From Bacillus sp. SA1-12 (GTDB taxonomy: Bacteria; Bacillota; Bacilli; Bacillales; Bacillaceae), in NCBI RefSeq assembly GCF_000981385.1, contig NZ_LATZ01000010.1, positions 1 to 64,000 on the forward strand: 64,000 bases of DNA, written 5' to 3'. Below are positions 24,296 to 31,887 of this stretch, one piece after another. How positions within the stretch are numbered: position 1 is the first letter of the stretch; every line of letters starts with the position of its first letter. The notes beneath the pieces were generated by a model. The model was given only the letters and a program-made list of their open reading frames with translations. It was not told where the DNA came from and made no database searches. The translations under genes were made by a program, and so were the position numbers.

Positions 24296-24328
24296 TCTAG
24301 AAAAAAAGTACAATGGAGGAAGAACACA

Positions 24329-25249
24329 ATGAAAAAATGGTTGTTATTGGTTACTGTAATCATCACGGCGTTTGTGGCACCGTTCACTGAAGGATCTGCA
24401 GCGGCAGTAAACCATCAAAAACAAACGGATCAAGTTTCAGCTATACCTCTGGCAAAAGCTCACGCTCATAATGATTATGAACATACTCGTCCGTTACAGG
24501 ATGCTTTAGATCATGGGTTTACAAGTGTTGAAGCAGACGTATGGCTTGTCGATGGAGAATTGCTTGTGGCACATGATAAAGAGGATGTGAGTCCTGACCG
24601 TACCTTAAAATCTCTTTATCTAGACCAGCTAAATGAAAGAGTGAAACGTAACCACGGATCTGTTTACACCGACTATGGCTATGAATTTACTCTTTGGATT
24701 GATATTAAATCAGAAGGAGAGTCCACTTACCGTATTATTCATAAGCAGCTTCAGGCTTATCAAGAAATGCTGACAAAGTTTACTCCTTCAGGTGTGAAAC
24801 CAGGTGCAGTAACCGTTTATATTTCAGGAAATCGCCCTCGCGATCTAATGGAAAACCAGACTGTTCGATATACAGCTTATGACGGGAGAATGAGCGACCT
24901 TGGGACAGATGCCTCAAATGAATTTATGCCGATTATAAGTGATAATTGGACGAAGCATTTCACATGGATTGGTGTCGGTGAGATGCCTGAATCAGAAAAA
25001 GAGAAGTTAAACGACATTGTTTCCACAGCACATGCTAACGGACAAAAAGTTCGATTCTGGGCAACACCTGATATTGCTTCTCCTCAGCGGGAATCAATCT
25101 GGCATGAACTTTTGAACGCAGGTGTAGATTTTATCAACACGGATGACTTGGCAGGCTTACAAACATTCCTTATGAAACATGATCCAAATCCATCTGAACC
25201 AGTTATTAATTGGGGTACAACCAAAGGAAGCACTAATGAAAATGAATAA
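24329..25249 (+). CDS. Exported PI-PLC/GDPD-superfamily phosphodiesterase
   Basis: This 306-residue protein has a Sec-type signal peptide (about residues 1-26, ending SAAA). The TIM-barrel phosphodiesterase motifs are KAHAHNDYEHTRPLQDAL (catalytic His), GFTSVEADVWLVDGELLVAHD (metal E, D and second His) and LWIDIKSEGE; later VRFWATPD and GVDFINTDDLAGL close the barrel. It belongs to the PI-PLC/glycerophosphodiesterase superfamily; substrate is not known. It lies in the phoX-tatA-tatC unit, consistent with phosphate release from lipids or teichoic acid outside the cell. It is probably Sec-exported, as no twin arginine is seen. Confidence 0.85.
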   Translation: MKKWLLLVTVIITAFVAPFTEGSAAAVNHQKQTDQVSAIPLAKAHAHNDYEHTRPLQDALDHGFTSVEADVWLVDGELLVAHDKEDVSPDRTLKSLYLDQLNERVKRNHGSVYTDYGYEFTLWIDIKSEGESTYRIIHKQLQAYQEMLTKFTPSGVKPGAVTVYISGNRPRDLMENQTVRYTAYDGRMSDLGTDASNEFMPIISDNWTKHFTWIGVGEMPESEKEKLNDIVSTAHANGQKVRFWATPDIASPQRESIWHELLNAGVDFINTDDLAGLQTFLMKHDPNPSEPVINWGTTKGSTNENE

Positions 25250-25262
25250 ACGATCTGTAATA

Positions 25263-25304
25263 GAGGCTGTCTCAGGAAGGGTCTGACCCCTTTGAGACAG
25301 CCTC
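25263..25304 (+). terminator. Terminator of the phoX-tat operon
   Basis: A perfect 12-bp stem GAGGCTGTCTCA with TGAGACAGCCTC, whose loop holds GGGTCTGACCCC. Confidence 0.88.
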
Positions 25305-25415
25305 CATTGTTCTACAAATGATTTCAGAGCATCCCATTCAGGACGTTGTGCTTACTCAATCAACCCATGTACAAAATGAACAAAACCTCCGAAAAAAATT
25401 AAACGAACAATAATT

Positions 25416-25429
25416 TGAAAACGGTTACA
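25416..25429 (+). promoter_or_regulatory. cre site (CcpA operator) before the citrate transporter
   Basis: TGAAAACGGTTACA matches TGWAANCGNTNWCA at all positions. It overlaps a likely -35 (GTTACA, 25424-25429), 17 bp before TACAAT (25447-25452), so CcpA binding would block RNA polymerase. CitM-type transporters are known CcpA targets. Confidence 0.82.
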
Positions 25430-25522
25430 GATTCTTCTCGCTCCCTTACAATGAAACTACTAAATTGAAAATATTGAATATTTGTCATTATGTATGATTG
25501 AAAGTGAGGGGGAGACTATAAA

Positions 25523-26830
25523 ATGTTAGCCATATTAGGATTTTTGATGATCGGTGTATTTATGTTTCTAATTATTACGAAGCGCATGTCTGCATTAGTA
25601 GCGTTAATTATTATCCCAATCTTGTTCGCCTTATTTGGAGGGTTTGGGAATGAAATAGGTGAAATGATGCTTGAAGGGGTCAAACAAGTTGCTCCTACGG
25701 GTATCATGTTAATGTTTGCGATTCTATATTTTGGAATTATGATTGATGCCGGTTTGTTTGATCCGCTTGTTTCAAAAATATTAAGGATTGTAAAAGGTGA
25801 TCCATTAAAAATTGTATTAGGGACAGCTATTCTTTCTATGATGGTTGCACTGGATGGTGATGGGACAACAACCTATATGATTACCGTATCAGCCATGCTT
25901 CCGCTTTATAAACGCCTTGGCATGAATCCGCTTATTTTAACATGTATTGCCATGCTTTCCTTTGGCTTTATGAATATGACGCCATGGGGCGGTCCCACAG
26001 CTAGAGCTGTTAGTGCGTTGCAGCTTGATATAGCAGATGTATTTACCCCGCTAATCCCTGTTATGCTTGGCGGTGCTTTATGGACCTTATTTACTGCGTT
26101 TATCCTCGGAAAGAAGGAACGTAAAAGATTAGGAATTGTAAAGATTCATTATTCGAACAATGAAAATCTCGCCTTAAGTGAACAAAGTGCTGCATTAGAA
26201 TATGAGGACCACAAGCGGCCAAAGCTGTTATGGGTTAATTTAATCTTAACGATTGCATTGCTTGTTTGCTTAGTATTATCTGTTTTACCGCTGCCAATTT
26301 TATTTATGATAGCGCTTGTTGTTGCCCTTATGATTAATTACCCAAGTTTAGATGATCAAAAAGAGAGAATAGCTAATCATGCCGGAAATGTTCTAGCTGT
26401 TGTCGGCTTAGTGTTTGCTTCAGGTATCTTTACAGGCATTTTATCTGGAACCGAAATGGTTGATGCTATGGCGAACAGTTTAGTTGCCGTTATTCCTGAA
26501 ACATGGGGTTCGTATTTTGCCGTTATTACGGCTGTCACAAGTATCCCATTTACGTATTTTATGGCGAATGATCCTTATTATTTCGGCGTTCTGCCAATTT
26601 TAGCAAAAACGGCCGCAGCTTATGGTGTCGACCCGGTTGAAATAGCACGTGCATCGATATTAGGTCAGCCGGTTCATGCCATGAGCCCGCTAATGGCCTC
26701 TGCCTATTTACTTGTAGGGATGGCAGGAGTTGAATTTGGTGATCATCAGAAATTTATTTTTAAATGGGCGTTAGGTTCTTGCTTTGTTATGATTGCCGTT
26801 GCACTGCTTATTGGAGTTATTACTTTTTAA
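25523..26830 (+). CDS. CitMHS-family metal-citrate symporter
   Basis: This 435-residue membrane protein has about 11-12 helices. The CitM/CitH signatures are MMVALDGDGTTTYMITVSAMLPLYKRLGMNPL (residues about 110-142) and FMNMTPWGGPTARA in the first half, and FTYFMANDPYYFGVLPILAKTAAAYG with GQPVHAMSPLMASAYLL in the second. It would import citrate complexed with Mg2+ or Ca2+ with protons. GTGAGGGGGAG precedes the ATG. No CitST sensor pair is adjacent; CcpA control through the cre site is the visible regulation. Confidence 0.9.
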   Translation: MLAILGFLMIGVFMFLIITKRMSALVALIIIPILFALFGGFGNEIGEMMLEGVKQVAPTGIMLMFAILYFGIMIDAGLFDPLVSKILRIVKGDPLKIVLGTAILSMMVALDGDGTTTYMITVSAMLPLYKRLGMNPLILTCIAMLSFGFMNMTPWGGPTARAVSALQLDIADVFTPLIPVMLGGALWTLFTAFILGKKERKRLGIVKIHYSNNENLALSEQSAALEYEDHKRPKLLWVNLILTIALLVCLVLSVLPLPILFMIALVVALMINYPSLDDQKERIANHAGNVLAVVGLVFASGIFTGILSGTEMVDAMANSLVAVIPETWGSYFAVITAVTSIPFTYFMANDPYYFGVLPILAKTAAAYGVDPVEIARASILGQPVHAMSPLMASAYLLVGMAGVEFGDHQKFIFKWALGSCFVMIAVALLIGVITF

Positions 26831-26919
26831 ATAGCTGATCCAGGAAATTCAGTTGGAAAAATGATTTAAAATTCTTGTTCCTTTTAAAATAATGCTGTGT
26901 TATATTGTTCTGCCATTTG

Positions 26920-27043
26920 TTGAATGGAACGGATATGTGAGACTCCTGCGGGAGCACGGTAGAAGGAAGACCAAAACATATGCACAGCGTGGAGGGGCTT
27001 TCAGACCACCCGCTTAAGATGAGCTCCTGCAGCGGAATCAACG
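26920..27043. repeat. GC-rich Bacillaceae repeat (family C, copy 1)
   Basis: This element contains GAGACTCCTGCGGGAGCA and ends in an AGCTCCTGCAGCGGAA-like block. The same layout with more complete sequence is at 29469-29586. Such elements are scattered in many Bacillaceae genomes. Its GC content stands out from its surroundings. Confidence 0.75.
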
Positions 27044-27106
27044 GCAAATTTTAAAATTGCCTATTCAAAACAACAATCAAGCCTAAAGTAAAGAGGTAAC
27101 ACTAAG

Positions 27107-27153
27107 AAGAGACGATCTCAAAGGGGACAGTGCCCTATATAGATCGTCTTCTT
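27107..27153 (+). terminator. Hairpin before ISP copy 2
   Basis: GACGATCT (27111-27118) pairs with AGATCGTC (27141-27148), followed by TTCTTTTG. The loop contains GGGGACAGTGCCC. It probably ends transcripts from the citrate transporter. Confidence 0.75.
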
Positions 27154-27346
27154 TTGTTATTAACTGAACTATCATTTTAAAAAAATACTTATCTTTTTAA
27201 TGTTTCCTATGACTTCAGTCATAAATAATATGAAATGATACTTCGTATTGAGAGATTAATGATTCTTTCTTTCTATTTGAATTTTAGCCATAATTTGGTA
27301 TACATAGAGTAGGTCAGTAAAAATTCCCGCTACTAGGAGGAGAAAA

Positions 27347-28342
27347 ATGGAAAAAACACCGTTACAAATGAAATTGGTTCCTTATACGATTAATTCGATC
27401 ATTGAACAAACGAACGAAACTCCAAAGGGTGTTAGTTTAATACAGGCCCCTGTTATTTGGGAAGAAAGCAACCAAGGCGAAGACATTGTCATAGCTGTTA
27501 TTGATACTGGTGTTAACATTGATCATCCAGATCTTAAAGATCAGATTATTGGTGGACGAAATTTTACAACTGACTATAATGGTGACCCTGACTCATTTGA
27601 GGATAATAACGGCCATGGTACTCACGTATCTGGCACCATTGCTGCTAGTTTGAATAATAATGGCGTGGTTGGGGTTGCACCAAAAGCGAAACTCTTATGT
27701 TTAAAGGTATTGTCAGAGGAAGGCTCCGGTAATTATGATTGGATCATTGATGCCATAAACTATGCGGTTGATTGGCGTGGTCCGCAAAATCAACGAGTTC
27801 GAGTTATCTCAATGTCACTCGGCGGTCCAGAGGACGTTCCTGAATTGCACAAAGCGATTCAAAATGCTGTTAATAAAAATGTATCTGTTGTAGTTGCCGC
27901 TGGAAATGAAGGTGACGACAGAGAGGATACCTTTGAATATTCTTATCCGGGAAGCTATAACGAGGTTATTCAAGTAGGGGCAGTAAGCAATGATTTAAGG
28001 CTTGCGCCATTTACAAATATGAATACGGAAGTCGACCTTGTGGCTCCTGGTGTAGAGGTTGTTTCAACTTATTTAGATCATAAATATGCAGCGCTCTCTG
28101 GAACCTCAATGGCGACTCCCCATGTAGCAGGTGCTATCGCTTTACTTATTAACTTAACTGAAAAACAGTTTGATCGTTCTCTTATTGAATCCGAAATCTA
28201 TGCCCAGCTTATAAGACGAACTTTACCATTGGGAAACAGAAAAAGCTCAGAAGGAAATGGGTTCCTCTTATTAAATTTAGTAGAAAAAATCTACGAAATT
28301 ATCAATGTAGCCCGATTTCAAGTAACTGATAATCAAAAATAA
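27347..28342 (+). CDS. Intracellular subtilisin (ISP), S8 serine protease, copy 2
   Basis: This 331-residue paralogue of the protease at 19812 has the LVPYTINSI propeptide motif and no signal peptide. The triad is D53 (AVIDTGVN), H90 (NGHGTHVSG) and S254 (SGTSMATPH); the oxyanion Asn is in AAGNEGD. The two proteins look about 60% alike by eye, so they are an old duplication or come from separate sources. AGGAGGAG precedes the ATG. The next gene, 64 bp away, encodes a leaderless endonuclease I family enzyme, suggesting a joint role in breaking down cell contents. Confidence 0.93.
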   Translation: MEKTPLQMKLVPYTINSIIEQTNETPKGVSLIQAPVIWEESNQGEDIVIAVIDTGVNIDHPDLKDQIIGGRNFTTDYNGDPDSFEDNNGHGTHVSGTIAASLNNNGVVGVAPKAKLLCLKVLSEEGSGNYDWIIDAINYAVDWRGPQNQRVRVISMSLGGPEDVPELHKAIQNAVNKNVSVVVAAGNEGDDREDTFEYSYPGSYNEVIQVGAVSNDLRLAPFTNMNTEVDLVAPGVEVVSTYLDHKYAALSGTSMATPHVAGAIALLINLTEKQFDRSLIESEIYAQLIRRTLPLGNRKSSEGNGFLLLNLVEKIYEIINVARFQVTDNQK

Positions 28343-28406
28343 TCTTTTGGCTATAAAATCAATTGAATCATCGCCTTAGCTTAAATAAACGAGAGAGGTG
28401 AATGAG

Positions 28407-29324
28407 ATGGGAGAAAGCAGAATCGGAGCTATGAATGAATCTACAGATGTAAAAGCGATGTTAATTAGGCTGGAGCAAAATAGAAAGCGAATTAAGAATG
28501 AGCAGGAATATTATGATCCAGAGCAGGATTTGAATATAGTCAATGACTATTATCGCGGCATTCAATTCGAAGCAGACCAAAAGGATCTGTATAACCAATT
28601 AAATCTCTTAGTAACAAATACACATGAAAATAAGCTTCCTTACAATTCCGAGACAAGAAACCTTCTATATTCATGGGTTGATCTTCAATTGGACGGAAAG
28701 TTGAAGAGTATTTATTCAGGTGAAAAACAGGATCCTGAGCAAGTGATCATAGAAGATTATGAGGCAGAACTGAAAAGGAATGAAGCTTTTCAAAAGTTAA
28801 TCAAGATTCAAACAGAGAACGACAAAGCGCTTCAAGAAAAAATCGCCTTGATTGAAAGTGAGAATATGTACAATTGTGAGCATGTCGTTCCGCAGTCCTG
28901 GTTTGAAAAGGATAACCCTATGAGAGGTGATTTGCACCATTTATTCACCTGTGAAATTAAATGTAACTCAACAAGATCAAATTTGCCTTATTTTGACTTC
29001 ATTGATTATTCCCCAGAAATGCAGCTGAGAGCGATTAAAACAAATTGCGGAAAATATGAGGAAAATAAATTTGAGCCTGAAAGCGGCAAAGGCGAGGCTG
29101 CCCGGGCCACTTTATATTTTTTATTAAGATATCCAGGAGAGATTAGCCAATATCGCAAAGAGGACGTAGAAATGCTGGTGAAATGGCATTTAGATGATCC
29201 AGTGTCAATCTATGAAAAACACCGAAATATGGCTATTTTCGAAATTCAAAAAAATAGAAATCCGTTAATTGATTTCCCACAGTATGCAGAAAAAATCGAT
29301 TTTACCCTTGGTTTATCAAAATAA
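28407..29324 (+). CDS. Endonuclease I-family nuclease without signal peptide
   Basis: This 305-residue protein has the endonuclease I (PF04231-type) beta-beta-alpha metal core in its second half: CEHVVPQSWF (catalytic His), GDLHHLFTCEIKCNSTRSN (metal His/Asn) and FEPESGKGEAARATLYFLLRYPG. The first half is charged helix. Most relatives are secreted or periplasmic; this one starts MGESRIGAMNE with no hydrophobic leader, so it appears cytoplasmic. ATG 28407 is chosen because GAGAGGTG lies 6 bases upstream; a GTG at 28398 is possible. It probably shares a transcript with the ISP before it. Confidence 0.85.
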   Translation: MGESRIGAMNESTDVKAMLIRLEQNRKRIKNEQEYYDPEQDLNIVNDYYRGIQFEADQKDLYNQLNLLVTNTHENKLPYNSETRNLLYSWVDLQLDGKLKSIYSGEKQDPEQVIIEDYEAELKRNEAFQKLIKIQTENDKALQEKIALIESENMYNCEHVVPQSWFEKDNPMRGDLHHLFTCEIKCNSTRSNLPYFDFIDYSPEMQLRAIKTNCGKYEENKFEPESGKGEAARATLYFLLRYPGEISQYRKEDVEMLVKWHLDDPVSIYEKHRNMAIFEIQKNRNPLIDFPQYAEKIDFTLGLSK

Positions 29325-29365
29325 TTACTTTAAATGTGAACGAACTCTTATTAGGGTAATAATTA

Positions 29366-29414
29366 AGAAGTTGTAACAGGTAGGTTCTGACCCTACCTGT
29401 TACAACTTCTTTTC
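29366..29414 (+). terminator. Very stable terminator after the nuclease gene
   Basis: A perfect 19-bp stem (29366-29384 with 29392-29410), a 7-base loop, and a TTTT-rich tail. The centre reads GGTTCTGACCC, related to the other hairpins in this window. Confidence 0.92.
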
Positions 29415-29468
29415 CTTTTGGCTCTTTTGTTTTTAATAGATTATTTGACCGATTAAAACTGTTTAAGG

Positions 29469-29586
29469 TTGATTGGAACGATATGCGAGACTCCTGCGGG
29501 AGCAGCGGGACAGGTGAGACTTATACAGCGTTTAAGCCGAAGATGCTCACCGCCCGCCCCGCGGAAAGCGAACAACTGGATTGGAA
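29469..29586. repeat. GC-rich Bacillaceae repeat (family C, copy 2)
   Basis: This element contains GAGACTCCTGCGGGAGCAGC, GGGACAGGTGAGAC, GATGCTCACCGCCCGCCCCG and CGGAAAGCGAA. GGTGAG and CTCACC pair across it. It is a fuller version of the copy at 26920 and of a repeat known throughout Bacillaceae intergenic DNA. Confidence 0.85.
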
Positions 29587-29749
29587 ATTAACTAGTCGCA
29601 CTACTTGGTAAATACAACAAAGTTTGCGAAAACAGTCTTATTTTTTATCTTACTTAAAAACATGTAGTGATTTGCCAATCAATAATGGATAGGTGAATTA
29701 TAATGAATTCATGAATATGATAGAACTAGAAACAGGAGGGTGATAAAAC

Positions 29750-30337
29750 ATGGATGTCATGACAGCGATAATGACAAGAAGAAGTATTGGTATCGTAAAA
29801 CCAGATCCAGTTCCAACAGAACTAATTCATCAAATTCTTGAAGCAGGTACATATGCGCCTGCACATCATCGAACAGAGCCTTGGCGGTTCTTTGTCTTAA
29901 CAGGAGAAGGAAGAAAAAAACTCGGTAAAACCCTTGCTTCAATTGTTGAAAAGTCATTGGATGACCTTAACAGTGAGGAAAGCCAAAAAAGGCTGTTAAA
30001 AGAAGAGCAAAAACCATTGAGAGCACCAGTTGTGATTGCCGTAGCAGTTGAGCCGACAATTAATCATAAAGTCTTAGTAAAAGAAGAATATGCTGCAGTA
30101 AATGCTTCGATTCAAAATATTCTGCTAGCTGCCCATGCACTCGGGTTAGGCGCTATCTGGAGAACCGGAAATGTATGTTATTCACAAGAAGTAAAAAAAC
30201 AATTTGGCTTATCTGATCACGGAGAAATGCTTGGTTTCATTTATATTGGCTATCCGGATATGAAAGAGCTTAAAGGCAAAAGAAAACATTTTTCAGAAGT
30301 AACAAAGTGGATTGAGGATGATAAAGACTTTTCATAA
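29750..30337 (+). CDS. Nitroreductase-family flavoprotein
   Basis: This 195-residue protein has the FMN-binding nitroreductase fold. MTRRSIGIVKPDPVP at the N-terminus holds the FMN phosphate arginines, AGTYAPAHHRTEPWRFFVL lines the flavin, and LGAIWRTGNVCY and MLGFIYIGYPD form the C-terminal half. It is likely an NAD(P)H-dependent reductase of nitro or quinone compounds; the true substrate is unknown. GGAGGGTGATAAAAC precedes the ATG. It is a single gene closed by a terminator. Confidence 0.88.
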   Translation: MDVMTAIMTRRSIGIVKPDPVPTELIHQILEAGTYAPAHHRTEPWRFFVLTGEGRKKLGKTLASIVEKSLDDLNSEESQKRLLKEEQKPLRAPVVIAVAVEPTINHKVLVKEEYAAVNASIQNILLAAHALGLGAIWRTGNVCYSQEVKKQFGLSDHGEMLGFIYIGYPDMKELKGKRKHFSEVTKWIEDDKDFS

Positions 30338-30344
30338 TGGTTGG

Positions 30345-30373
30345 AAACACGGTTCATTAGGACCGTGTTTTTT
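30345..30373 (+). terminator. Terminator after the nitroreductase gene
   Basis: AAACACGGT pairs with ACCGTGTTT, then TTT, with an 8-base loop. Confidence 0.88.
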
Positions 30374-30607
30374 AAATATAAGATTTTATATGACTTACAT
30401 CTTCAGGTGCTCTCTTGTGTCTCCAGCAACTTCCTGCCTAATTGGTTACATCAACCAGTACCAAAGGGTTGCATTTATTTAATATTTTTGTTTTAATAAG
30501 ATGTTACTTTTTATACAAATAATCTCCTTTTGTAAAGAAGTAACAAGCAAGTAAACATCTCTGTACGTTATATCTTGCAAATATAAATATAGAAGGTGGA
30601 AAAATTT

Positions 30608-31555
30608 ATGGAGAACAAAGAATATCGAGTTTTATTATATTATCATTATGTAACAATCGAAAATCCTGAAGAATATACTCAACAGCATTTAGAATTTTGT
30701 AAAAGCATTGGGTTAAAAGGAAGAATTTTAATTGCTAATGAAGGAATTAATGGTACTGTGTCTGGTACAGTTGAGCAAACGGATCAATATATGGCATATA
30801 TGAAAGAGGATCCCCGCTTTAAAGATATGGTATATAAAATAGATGAGGCAGATGGTCATGCCTTTAAAAAAATGCATGTGCGTTTTCGACCAGAGCTTGT
30901 TACGCTCAGATTAGAAGAAGATGTGAACCCGCTTGAGTTAACTGGCAAATATTATAGTCCAAAGGAATTTTATGAAGCAATGCAGCAGGAAGATGCTGTT
31001 ATTATTGATGCCAGAAATGATTATGAATATGAATTAGGGCATTTCCGCAATGCGATTAAGCCTGATATTAAAACATTCAAAGAACTGCCAGACTGGATTC
31101 GTGAGAATCGTGAACAATTTGAAGGAAAAAAGATTTTAACATATTGTACAGGCGGCGTACGATGTGAAAAATTCTCCGGCTGGTTACGTAAAGAAGGCTT
31201 TGAAGATGTTGCCCAGCTCCATGGCGGAATCGTAACCTATGGGAAAGACCCGGAAATAAAGGGTGAGCTTTGGGATGGACAGTGCTATGTATTCGACGAA
31301 AGAATAAGTGTACCCGTCAATCAAGTAAATCCTGTCGTTGTTGGAAAGGACTATTTTACAAACGAGCCTTGTGAACGTTATGTAAATTGTGCTAATCCTG
31401 AATGTAATAAACAAATACTCTGCTCAGAAGAAAATGAGGATAAATATATGCGTTCTTGCAGCCATGAATGCCGCGTTCACCCAAGAAACAGATATGTAGC
31501 AGAACATGGTTTAACTGAAGAACAAGTGAAGGAAAGACTTTCCGTACTGGCTTAA
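30608..31555 (+). CDS. trhO: tRNA uridine(34) hydroxylase TrhO (rhodanese family)
   Basis: This 315-residue enzyme forms 5-hydroxyuridine at tRNA position 34. The N-terminal ferredoxin-like domain has [20 protein letters not shown]. The central rhodanese domain has the active cysteine in [15 protein letters not shown] and the substrate-channel segment [13 protein letters not shown]. The C-terminal Cys-rich tail ([20 protein letters not shown]) fits TrhO/YceA proteins. ATG 30608 is chosen because AGAAGGTGG lies 8 bases upstream; a GTG at 30596 overlaps that site. It is a single gene followed by a terminator. Confidence 0.92.
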   Translation: MENKEYRVLLYYHYVTIENPEEYTQQHLEFCKSIGLKGRILIANEGINGTVSGTVEQTDQYMAYMKEDPRFKDMVYKIDEADGHAFKKMHVRFRPELVTLRLEEDVNPLELTGKYYSPKEFYEAMQQEDAVIIDARNDYEYELGHFRNAIKPDIKTFKELPDWIRENREQFEGKKILTYCTGGVRCEKFSGWLRKEGFEDVAQLHGGIVTYGKDPEIKGELWDGQCYVFDERISVPVNQVNPVVVGKDYFTNEPCERYVNCANPECNKQILCSEENEDKYMRSCSHECRVHPRNRYVAEHGLTEEQVKERLSVLA

Positions 31556-31582
31556 TTGATTAGCCTTTCTTTACACTAAGGT

Positions 31583-31612
31583 AAAAAAGAGTCCACAATA
31601 GGGCTCTTTTTT
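31583..31612 (+). terminator. Terminator after trhO
   Basis: AAAAAAGAGTCC pairs with GGGCTCTTTTTT around ACAATA, with one T-G wobble. Confidence 0.85.
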
Positions 31613-31841
31613 CTTATGCTTTTCTTTCTGTAGATAATCATTTAATTTGAGGATGCTCATTCTTTCAGATTTCAGTTGGAAAGCCCCGTGTTGATTCCTC
31701 TCCTAACGTTATGATTATATCCGTTACATGTCTTTATAAGCTAAGATTCTATTACATTCCTCGTCTTTGTTCTTTCTATGATGACCGATCTTTGATTTAA
31801 AAATAAATATCGCTTTATTTTTGTAACATAGTCCACAAAAA

Positions 31842-31855
31842 TGTAAGCGCTATTA
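31842..31855 (+). promoter_or_regulatory. cre-like site before the pectate lyase
   Basis: TGTAAGCGCTATTA matches TGWAANCGNTNWCA except at position 13 (T for C). It lies 33 bp before the likely start codon. Plant polysaccharide genes are commonly CcpA-controlled, and the YesS-like gene has a similar site. Confidence 0.6.
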
Positions 31856-31887
31856 ATAAAAAGTAAATGTTTAAAGGAGTTGAGGAA

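Noticed and set aside
26920-29586. CRISPR-like or phage attachment interpretation of the GC-rich repeats
   Set aside because: Only two diverged copies 2.5 kb apart, no regular spacers, no integrase; the layout matches a common Bacillaceae intergenic repeat.
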